Shown one piece after another: positions 6,536-12,112 of a stretch of 12,112 nucleotides of DNA. The DNA lies in contig CANGUQ010000070.1 in assembly GCA_947456915.1 (NCBI GenBank), forward strand, positions 1-12,112. The letters run 5' to 3'. The notes below the pieces were generated by a model. The model did no database searches, was not told where the DNA came from, and was given only the letters and a program-made list of their open reading frames with translations. Each line of letters begins with the position of its first letter. The first letter of the stretch is position 1. This stretch comes from Betaproteobacteria bacterium (lineage in GTDB: Bacteria; Pseudomonadota; Gammaproteobacteria; Burkholderiales; CAIKXV01). The position numbers and the translations under genes were made by a program.

Positions 6536-8062
6536 CTACTCGGGCGTGAGCAGCGACACGCCGAGCTTCGCGCGCCGCGTCATCCAGACGTTCGGCCGGT
6601 AGCGCGGATCGCCGTAGATGCGATACATGTTCGACAGCACCGCGTGGATGCGCTCGACGCCGACCACGTCGCCGAAGCGCAGCGGCCCGTTCGGATAGTT
6701 GAGACCCAGCGTCACCGCCTTGTCGATGTCGGCCGGCGACGCGGTCTTCATCTGCGCGATCGAGCAGCCGATGTTGCAGATCATCGCCACGATGCGCTGC
6801 GCGATGAACCCGGGCGAATCGCGCAGCACGGTGACCGCCGTGCCGTCGGCGGCGAGCAGCCCGTGCGCAGCGGCGAGCAGCGCCGGATCGGTGACCGGCG
6901 TGCCCATGATCGTGCGCCGCTTGACCAGCGGAAACAGCGTGTCCACGGCGACCGTGCGCTTCGGATCAAGGCCCTGCTCGACCGCGCAGTGCGTGGCATC
7001 CGTGCCGTAGGGCGTGACGAGGATCAGCGCCTGCGCGCTCGGCTCGGCGCCGCGTTCGGGAGCCGCGCCGAGCTTCTCCAGCAGCGCGACCAGCGCCGCG
7101 TGCCCGTGCGGCTCGACCGGGCTCACCCAGACGCTCGCCGGACGCGCCGCGGGCGCCGGGGCCTCGGGCGCGACGATCGGCTTCATCTCGGGGTCGTAGT
7201 CGTACCAGCCGCGCTTCGTCTTCCGGCCGAGGATGCCGGCCTCGGTGCGCGCGCGCATCAGCATCACCGGCCGGTAGCGCGGCTCGTCGTAGAACTGCTG
7301 GTAGATCGCTTCCGATGCGGGGTGCGTCACGTCGAGCCCGGTCAGCTCCATCAGCTCGAACGGCCCCATGCGAAAGCCGCCGACATCGCGCATCACGCGG
7401 TCGATGTCGAGGATGCCGGCGAGGCTCTCCTGCAGCATGTGCGCAGCCTCGATGGTGAAGCCGCGACCGACCTGGTTGACGATGAAGCCCGGCACGTCCA
7501 CGCAGCGCACCGGCTCGCGCGTCATCCGCCTGCCGATCACCATCAGCGCGTCGCCGACCCACGGTTCGCTCTGCACGCCGTCGATCACCTCGACCAGCTT
7601 CATCAGCGGCACCGGGTTGAAGAAGTGGAAGCCGGCGAAACGGTGCGCGGTCTTCAGCTTCGCCGAGATCGTGGTCACCGACAGCGACGAGGTGTTGGTG
7701 GCGAGGATGCACTCCGGACTCACCACCTGCTCGAGTTCGGCGAAGGTCTGCTGCTTGATCGCGAGGTTCTCGACGATCGCCTCGACCACCACGTGACAGG
7801 CCGCGAACGCCGCCATCGACTCGACCACCTCCACCCGGCCCGCGGCAGCCGCGGCATCGGCCGCGCTCAGCTGCCCCTTCTCGGCGGCACGGTCGAACAT
7901 CTTGCCGATGAAGCCCTTCGCCTCGGCAGCCATGCCGGGCTTCGCGTCCATCAGCAGCACGCGCATGCCGCCGGCGGCAGCCACCTGCGCGATGCCGCGG
8001 CCCATCGCTCCGGCGCCGAGCACGCCAACGGTCAGATCAGGGCGATTCGCATCCAGAGCCAT
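6536..8062 (-). CDS. 3-hydroxyacyl-CoA dehydrogenase, PaaH/PaaC type
   Basis: A 508-residue NAD-dependent 3-hydroxyacyl-CoA dehydrogenase with a duplicated C-terminal domain, the length expected of PaaH-like enzymes. The N-terminal Rossmann fold has GAGAMGRG (16-23) and NTSSLS (123-128). The catalytic His146 and Glu158 lie in FHFFNPVPLMKLVEVI, and PGFIVNQ (191-197) starts the first helical domain. A second 3HCDH domain follows from about DSPGFIAQR (415-423) to the end, after an Ala/Pro-rich linker (about 298-312). It would oxidise 3-hydroxybutyryl-CoA or 3-hydroxyadipyl-CoA for the thiolase next door. The longest frame starts at 8071, but GAGGA (8072-8076) abuts that ATG while lying 9 bases before the ATG at 8062, so the shorter start is preferred. 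Confidence 0.93.
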   Translation of the reverse strand: MALDANRPDLTVGVLGAGAMGRGIAQVAAAGGMRVLLMDAKPGMAAEAKGFIGKMFDRAAEKGQLSAADAAAAAGRVEVVESMAAFAACHVVVEAIVENLAIKQQTFAELEQVVSPECILATNTSSLSVTTISAKLKTAHRFAGFHFFNPVPLMKLVEVIDGVQSEPWVGDALMVIGRRMTREPVRCVDVPGFIVNQVGRGFTIEAAHMLQESLAGILDIDRVMRDVGGFRMGPFELMELTGLDVTHPASEAIYQQFYDEPRYRPVMLMRARTEAGILGRKTKRGWYDYDPEMKPIVAPEAPAPAARPASVWVSPVEPHGHAALVALLEKLGAAPERGAEPSAQALILVTPYGTDATHCAVEQGLDPKRTVAVDTLFPLVKRRTIMGTPVTDPALLAAAHGLLAADGTAVTVLRDSPGFIAQRIVAMICNIGCSIAQMKTASPADIDKAVTLGLNYPNGPLRFGDVVGVERIHAVLSNMYRIYGDPRYRPNVWMTRRAKLGVSLLTPE

Positions 8063-8183
8063 CGATGCCATTCCTCACGCGGTGCGCGGCGAACACCGCG
8101 CCGCGCGTTGTTGTCGGGACCGTCGAGCGCGACTGCGGCTGCAGCCCGGTCGACACTGCAGCGCGCACTGCGCGCGGCCCCGA

Positions 8184-8189
8184 AGTATA
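8184..8189 (-). promoter_or_regulatory. Possible -10 element for the hydroxyacyl-CoA dehydrogenase gene
   Basis: TATACT on the minus strand stands out in a very GC-rich region about 120 bases upstream of the chosen start codon. No sequence resembling TTGACA occurs 16-18 bases upstream, so this is weak. Confidence 0.25.
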
Positions 8190-8336
8190 GAGGACGCGGC
8201 GGGAACACCCCCACCGCACACTCCGCAGCGCACGCCGCGCAGACCGTGTCACGCCAGGCACAGCGCCGCACGGCACGCGTCATGCGCGCCGTATCGCACC
8301 CGGCATCACGGCGCGCGCTGCGCGAACCGCGCCGCG

Positions 8337-8353
8337 CATGGCGCAACGCCATG
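8337..8353. other. 7-bp inverted repeat downstream of the YceI-like gene
   Basis: CATGGCG and CGCCATG are separated by CAA. It lies about 145 bases after the YceI-like stop on the minus strand. It could be part of a terminator or an operator; neither is shown. Confidence 0.25.
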
Positions 8354-8498
8354 GAGCGCTCGCCGCGCGAACTCGCTCCGCCGCGGCATGCGCACTGCAG
8401 CACCGCCGCGCACCAGCGGCGAACGCCGGCGTGCGCGCCGCCGATCGCTCTGCCCCGCTGCGCGGGTGCGACCCGGGTCCGGCCCCGGTCCCGCGCCG

Positions 8499-9146
8499 TC
8501 ACGCGCGCAGGATGAACTCCGCCTCGATGATGATCTCGACGCTCGCGCCCACACCCTCTTCGGGCGAGGGCGTGACCAGTCCGAACGGCCGGCGGTCGAA
8601 GCTGCCGCGGGCGGAAAAGCCCACCGTCGGCAGCCGGGTCACCGGCCGCGACCTGAAGCCGCCGTTGAGCGTCGCCTCCAGCGTGACGGGCGCGCTGACC
8701 CCGAGCAGGCTCAGTTCGCCGGCGATCGACATGCGCTTCGCGTCGAGCGGCTTCACCGAGCGCGAGCGCCAGGTCGCACTGGCGAACTTCGCGACATTGA
8801 AGAATTTCTCCCCGCGCAGGTCGGCGTTCCAGTCGCGCTTGTTGAGGCCGGCCGGGTAGTCGGTCTCCACCGATCCGACGTCGATCGTCGCGGTGCAGGC
8901 GCAGCGCGACAGATCGACCGGATCGAAGTCCAGCGTCGCGTCGAAGCGGGTGAAGCGCGCGGTGTAGTTCGACAGACCGAAGTGCGAAATCCGCCACAGC
9001 AGGCTCGCGTGCGTGATGTCGAGCGAGTAGCGCCCGGCGGGAGCCTCGGTCACCGGGGTCTGTGCGAACGCCGGCGCGCCGCCGGCCACGGTGGCAGCAG
9101 CGGTGGTGACGGCGCCAAGCGCGCCCAGTGCAGTGCGTCTGTCCAT
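8499..9146 (-). CDS. YceI-like periplasmic protein
   Basis: A 215-residue exported protein of the YceI/lipocalin-like family. Residues 1-28 form a signal peptide with twin arginines near the start (MDRRTALGAL) and an AFA-Q cleavage site, so Tat or Sec export is possible. The mature part begins with the family pattern YSLDITHASLLWRISHFG (40-57), then FTRFDATLDFDP (65-76), ending in a beta-strand-rich VEIIIEAEFIL (203-213). Family members are eight-stranded barrels that bind isoprenoid quinones or other amphiphiles in the periplasm; the ligand here is unknown. The gene sits 131 bp after the crotonase gene and 436 bp before the hydroxyacyl-CoA dehydrogenase gene, all on one strand. A ligand related to the pathway or a respiratory link to the acyl-CoA dehydrogenase is speculation. 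Confidence 0.9.
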   Translation of the reverse strand: MDRRTALGALGAVTTAAATVAGGAPAFAQTPVTEAPAGRYSLDITHASLLWRISHFGLSNYTARFTRFDATLDFDPVDLSRCACTATIDVGSVETDYPAGLNKRDWNADLRGEKFFNVAKFASATWRSRSVKPLDAKRMSIAGELSLLGVSAPVTLEATLNGGFRSRPVTRLPTVGFSARGSFDRRPFGLVTPSPEEGVGASVEIIIEAEFILRA

Positions 9147-9277
9147 CGTCTTCTCACTCGGTGTGGCGCCCGCGCATTCGCACGCGGGTCGCCGGTTGCG
9201 GTCTGTCCGGGCGAATAGACCTGCTGCGCGACGGCGCAAGCCCACCGATCGATCGCGCCGCCCGCCGGCCGCGCGGG

Positions 9278-10093
9278 TCAGCGTCCCTTGAACTGCGGCT
9301 TGCGTTTCTCCATGAACGCGGTGCGGCCCTCCTTGTAGTCCTCGCTGGCGAAGCAGTTCTCCACCGACTGCGCGCAGGCGGCCAGATCGCGCTCGGCCGG
9401 ATCGGCGTGGATGTTCTTCACGATCAGCTTCACCGACTGCACGGTCATCGGCGCGTTCTCCGCGATCACCGTCGCGTAGTCGCGCGTGTACTGCTCGAGC
9501 CTGTCCGCCGGCACCAGCCGGTTGATCAGGCCCATCGTCTCCGCCTCCTTCGCGCTGAAGCGGCGCGCGGTGTAGAAGATCTCCGCGGCGAACGACGGCC
9601 CGACGATGTCCGACAGCCGCTTGATGCCGCTGAAGCGGTAACCCAGCCCGAGCTTGGCCGCAGGCACCGAGAACTGCGAATCCTCGGACGCGATGCGCAG
9701 GTCGGCACCGAGCGCCAGACCGAGGCCGCCGCCAATGCAGAAGCCGCGGATCATCGCGATCACCGGCTTGCTGCAGGCCTGCAGGCGGTCGTTCGCGTGA
9801 TCGGCGATCGCGTTGTACTCCTTCACCGCCTCCATCGTGCCGCGGCGCTCGCCGAACTGCGAGATGTCGGCGCCGGACACGAACGCCTTTTCGCCGGCGC
9901 CGGTGATGATGATCACGCGGATCTGCGGATCGGCCTCCAGCGCGTCGAGTATCCTGGGCAGCGCCTCCCACATGTCCACCGACATCGCGTTGTGGCGCGC
10001 GGGCTGGTTGAACACCACCCAGCCCAGCGGGCCTTCCCTGCGCACGATCATCCGCTCGGTGATGTCCTGCAGTGCCGGCAGCGCGTCGTTCAT
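9278..10093 (-). CDS. Crotonase-superfamily protein (enoyl-CoA hydratase/isomerase-like) lacking both hydratase glutamates
   Basis: A 271-residue crotonase-fold protein. The CoA/oxyanion-hole segments are intact: AFVSGADISQF (70-80) and GFCIGGGLGLAL (117-128). In rat mitochondrial enoyl-CoA hydratase, Glu144 (in GGGCEL) and Glu164 (in FGQPE) carry out hydration. The equivalent residues here are Gly125 and Ala145 (FSVPAAKLG), at the same 20-residue spacing. The segment FSVPAAKLGLGY resembles the methylmalonyl-CoA decarboxylase-like branch of the superfamily, which also lacks these glutamates, and Tyr152 falls near the tyrosine of that branch. The reaction is therefore uncertain: decarboxylase, isomerase, hydrolase or an unusual hydratase. 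The start at 10093 has GGAAGGG about 6 bases upstream. It is the first gene of the minus-strand catabolic cluster and is divergent from the second Bug gene. Confidence 0.9.
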   Translation of the reverse strand: MNDALPALQDITERMIVRREGPLGWVVFNQPARHNAMSVDMWEALPRILDALEADPQIRVIIITGAGEKAFVSGADISQFGERRGTMEAVKEYNAIADHANDRLQACSKPVIAMIRGFCIGGGLGLALGADLRIASEDSQFSVPAAKLGLGYRFSGIKRLSDIVGPSFAAEIFYTARRFSAKEAETMGLINRLVPADRLEQYTRDYATVIAENAPMTVQSVKLIVKNIHADPAERDLAACAQSVENCFASEDYKEGRTAFMEKRKPQFKGR

Positions 10094-10144
10094 CGCGACC
10101 CTTCCGTCAGAAAATGGGGAGCCGGTGTCGAAAACCGGGCGCTG

Positions 10145-10153
10145 AACATAGCA
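10145..10153 (-). promoter_or_regulatory. Possible extended -10 promoter of the crotonase gene
   Basis: TGCTATGTT on the minus strand matches an extended -10 (TGnTATnnT). It would place the start of transcription some 40-45 bases before the crotonase start codon. The -35 position reads TTTCCG, a poor match. This is a candidate only. Confidence 0.3.
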
Positions 10154-10263
10154 GATTTGCCCCGACCCGGAAAATTGGCTAGCCTTCCTCGCAGTCGTGA
10201 CGCGCCGCAGAGCGCGCACCGTACCGCGCGGGACCGGCCCGGCCGGGCCGCGAAATCCACTTC

Positions 10264-10270
10264 GGAGGAG
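10264..10270 (+). promoter_or_regulatory. Ribosome-binding site of the second Bug gene
   Basis: GGAGGAG lies just before the ATG at 10274 and is the strongest Shine-Dalgarno sequence in the window. It fixes the start of the binding protein against an in-frame extension that runs upstream to 9128. Confidence 0.8.
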
Positions 10271-10273
10271 TTC

Positions 10274-11296
10274 ATGGCCCAGTGCATGCAGTCCGCACGC
10301 CGCGCCGTCGCGCGCGGCGCTGCCGTTCTCGCCCTCGCCGCGCTCGGCGCAACCGTCGCCGCCACCACGGTCTGCGCGCAGGCATTCCCGACCAGGCCGG
10401 TGCAGATCGTCGCGCCGTTCACCGCAGGCGGCGACGCCGATCTGGCGGCGCGCGCGCTCGCCAGCGTACTGCCGCGCTATCTCAACGGGCAGTCGGCGAT
10501 CGTGGTCAACCGCACCGGCGCGAGCGGCGCGATCGGCTCCGAGGCCGTGGCCCGAGCCACGCCCGACGGCTACACGCTGCTGCTCGCGCGGGTGGGCTCG
10601 CAGGCGGTGCTGCCGGCGATGGCGAACAAGCTCGGCTACAAGTGGAACGACTTCACCTTCCTCGGGCTGCTCGAACTCAATCCCTACGTGTGCATGGTGC
10701 GCGCGGACTCGCCGATCAGGACCTTCGCCGATCTGGTGGCGACGATCCGCAAGAACCCCAACAAGCTCAGCTACAGCACGGCTGGCTTCGGCACCGTGCA
10801 CGAGATGGGGCCGCAGATGATGTTCGACCTGTACAAGCTGGGCAAGGACGCCGCGGTGCAGGTGCCGTTCAAGGGCGGCGGCGATGCGGCGATCGCGATC
10901 CTCTCCGGACAGGTCGACTTCGGCTGCGGCAATCTCGGCCCCGCCAATCCGCAGATCCAGGCGGGCAAGCTGCGCGCGCTGATGGTGACGCTGCCCGAGC
11001 GCTACAAGGACATTCCCGAGGTGCCGACCGCGCGCGAGATCGGCGCGCAGGCGATGGAGCGCATCGTCGGCTGGAGCGCCCTGTTCGGACCGCCGGGCAT
11101 GAGCAAGGAGCAGATCGCGTTCTGGGGCAACGTGCTGGCGCAGGTGGCGAAGGACCCCGAGTGGGTGCGCGCCACCGAGAAGATCGGCTCGGTGCCGCGC
11201 ATCCTGTCGCCGGCGGATACCGCGAACTTCGTGCGCGAGCAGGTGGAGACCTACGAGCGCATCGGCAAGGCGTTCGGCATCGTGCTCACGCCCTGA
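10274..11296 (+). CDS. Bug/TctC-family tripartite tricarboxylate transporter substrate-binding protein
   Basis: A 340-residue periplasmic binding protein, paralogous to but clearly diverged from the one at 1240. A signal peptide (about 1-36, ending VCAQA) precedes FPTRPVQIVAPFTAGG. Landmarks are FTAGGDADLAAR (49-60), VVNRTGASGAIGSE (77-90), ATPDGYTLLL (95-104), NKLSYSTAGFGTVHEMG (163-179), VPFKGGGDAAI (197-207) and GKLRALMVT (231-239). The usual APGG loop reads TAGG and the usual NRPGASG reads NRTGASG, so ligand contacts may differ from the first paralogue. It is divergent from the crotonase gene across about 180 bp, and no TctA/TctB partner is present. Substrate is unknown; a carboxylic acid entering the neighbouring pathway is a reasonable inference. 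Confidence 0.95.
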   Translation: MAQCMQSARRAVARGAAVLALAALGATVAATTVCAQAFPTRPVQIVAPFTAGGDADLAARALASVLPRYLNGQSAIVVNRTGASGAIGSEAVARATPDGYTLLLARVGSQAVLPAMANKLGYKWNDFTFLGLLELNPYVCMVRADSPIRTFADLVATIRKNPNKLSYSTAGFGTVHEMGPQMMFDLYKLGKDAAVQVPFKGGGDAAIAILSGQVDFGCGNLGPANPQIQAGKLRALMVTLPERYKDIPEVPTAREIGAQAMERIVGWSALFGPPGMSKEQIAFWGNVLAQVAKDPEWVRATEKIGSVPRILSPADTANFVREQVETYERIGKAFGIVLTP

Positions 11297-11319
11297 GCGT
11301 TCGCCGCGACCTTCGCACC

Positions 11320-11346
11320 GCGACGACGACACTGCGCCGTCGTCGC
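11320..11346. terminator. Stem-loop between convergent genes
   Basis: GCGACGACG (11320-11328) and CGTCGTCGC (11338-11346) form a perfect 9-bp stem with a nine-base loop. It lies in the 88-bp gap between the convergent Bug gene (plus) and acyl-CoA synthetase gene (minus), where a shared two-way terminator is expected. There is no U-tract. Confidence 0.5.
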
Positions 11347-11384
11347 ATGATCCGCGCGCGCCGAGCGTGCGCGTGTACAGGCGC

Positions 11385-12112
11385 TCAGCGCGCGACGATC
11401 AGCCAGTCGACGGCGATCGCGTGCTCGGCCGAGAGCACGATCGGATTCAGATCGACCTCGGCCAGCCGCGGCCCGGCCGCGACAGCGAGCCGCGACAGCG
11501 CGCACATCACCTCGATCAGCCGATCACGCGCCACCGGCGGCTTGCCGCGCACGCCGTCGAGGATCGCGCGACCGCGCAGGTCGTCGAGCATGCCGGCGGC
11601 CTGATCGGGCGTGATCGGCGCCCGCCGGAAGGTGACGTCCTTCACCACCTCGACCAGTACGCCGCCGATCCCCGCCATCACCACCGGACCGAACACCGGA
11701 TCCTGGCTCACGCCGAGCACGAACTCCGCGTCGCCGTCGATCATCTTCTGCACGATCATGCCCGCCACGCGCGCCTCGGGCTGGTGGCGGCGCACATTGG
11801 CCTGAATCACCGTCCAGGCCTCGCGCACCGCCGCCTCGTCGGCCAGACCGAGCTTGATTCCGCGCACCTCGGTCTTGTGCAGGATATCGGCCGACTCGAT
11901 CTTGAGCGCCACGGGAAAGCCCAGTTCGCGCGCGCAGGCGACCGCTTCGTCCGCGCTCGTGGCAAGACGCACCGGCGCGCAGGCGATGCCCGCCTCGGCG
12001 AGCAGCGCCGCGCCCTCCAGCGTGCTGAGCGCACGGCCGGCGCCCTGCAGCCGATCGAGAGTGGGCAGCGCCGGCAGCGCGATCGCGGCGCGCGCGGGTG
12101 CGTCGGCGAGCC
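11385..12112 (-). CDS. NDP-forming acyl-CoA synthetase, ATP-grasp part (partial, 5' end outside window)
   Basis: The last 241 residues of a protein whose frame stays open to the window edge. They match the C-terminal ATP-grasp domain (ATP-grasp_5) of ADP-forming acetate/acyl-CoA ligases. Landmarks are the inter-domain lead-in ALSTLEGAALLAEAGIACAP, then GFPVALKIESADILHKTEV with the conserved Lys and His, VQKMIDGDAEFVLGVSQDP, FGPVVMAGIGGVLVEVVKDV, and the metal/ATP-binding EVDLNPIVL near the C-terminus. These enzymes interconvert acyl-CoA plus ADP and phosphate with the free acid, CoA and ATP. Full-length members have CoA-binding and ligase domains N-terminal to this part, presumably beyond 12112. 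The gene could activate an acid for the adjacent pathway, or recover ATP from an acyl-CoA. It runs convergent to the second Bug gene. Confidence 0.88.
   Translation of the reverse strand, partial: LADAPARAAIALPALPTLDRLQGAGRALSTLEGAALLAEAGIACAPVRLATSADEAVACARELGFPVALKIESADILHKTEVRGIKLGLADEAAVREAWTVIQANVRRHQPEARVAGMIVQKMIDGDAEFVLGVSQDPVFGPVVMAGIGGVLVEVVKDVTFRRAPITPDQAAGMLDDLRGRAILDGVRGKPPVARDRLIEVMCALSRLAVAAGPRLAEVDLNPIVLSAEHAIAVDWLIVAR

Larger units (their letters stand above)
8063..8498. other. 436-bp GC-rich gap without a gene
   Basis: No coding frame here has homology or a ribosome-binding site. The region carries an inverted repeat (8337-8353) and a possible minus-strand -10 hexamer TATACT (8184-8189) upstream of the hydroxyacyl-CoA dehydrogenase gene. 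No good -35 partner is visible. The length of the gap suggests that the dehydrogenase gene has its own promoter rather than depending on read-through from the YceI-like gene. Confidence 0.5.

Noticed and set aside
6530..8515. 661-codon open frame on the plus strand
   Set aside because: It is the antisense shadow of the hydroxyacyl-CoA dehydrogenase gene with low-complexity Arg/His/Asp composition.
9128..10273. N-terminal extension of the second Bug gene
   Set aside because: The signal peptide and the strong GGAGGAG site place the start at 10274; the extension is antisense to the crotonase gene.

Overview
This is a GC-rich window with codon usage typical of a betaproteobacterium, probably Burkholderiales or Rhodocyclales. 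Three features support that: two Bug/TctC-type solute-binding proteins (a family greatly expanded in these bacteria), a VPLPA-type PEP-CTERM surface protein, and many short A4G4TCAGGGTCGATTTC-type interspersed repeats. The assignment is inference, because the window has no rRNA or other phylogenetic marker.

Layout. (1) 44-826 (-): a short-chain dehydrogenase of an atypical subfamily, divergent from (2) 1240-2244 (+), a Bug-type periplasmic binding protein. Between them lies a near-perfect sigma-54 promoter (1034-1049). (3) 2328-2460: four repeat copies in head-to-head arrangement, giving a perfect 24-bp stem between convergent genes. (4) 2572-3285 (-): a PEP-CTERM protein with its own upstream region, including a perfect inverted repeat (3455-3474). 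(5) 3540-3606: a second, tandem set of the same repeats. (6) 3757-3876 (-): a decapitated C-terminal tail of a second PEP-CTERM gene that runs directly into the stop codon of (7) gcdH. (8) 3876-10093 (-): a catabolic cluster read right to left: crotonase-family protein, YceI-like periplasmic protein, PaaH-type 3-hydroxyacyl-CoA dehydrogenase, thiolase, glutaryl-CoA dehydrogenase. (9) 10274-11296 (+): a second Bug-type binding protein, divergent from the crotonase gene. (10) 11385-12112 (-): the C-terminal ATP-grasp part of an NDP-forming acyl-CoA synthetase, cut by the window edge.

How it fits together. Glutaryl-CoA dehydrogenase, a crotonase, a hydroxyacyl-CoA dehydrogenase and a thiolase are the steps from glutaryl-CoA through crotonyl-CoA, 3-hydroxybutyryl-CoA and acetoacetyl-CoA to two acetyl-CoA. 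The ADP-forming acyl-CoA synthetase and the two Bug proteins could supply activated and imported carboxylic acids. One caveat is that the crotonase lacks both glutamates used for hydration, so it may not do the hydratase step. The PEP-CTERM gene with its repeat arrays looks like a foreign or rearranged block placed between the Bug gene and the catabolic cluster.

I did not find a clearly new multi-gene system. The most noteworthy items are the PEP-CTERM tail remnant fused to the end of gcdH, the repeat arrays around the intact PEP-CTERM gene, the sigma-54 promoter of the first Bug gene, and two enzymes (SDR, crotonase) without canonical catalytic residues.
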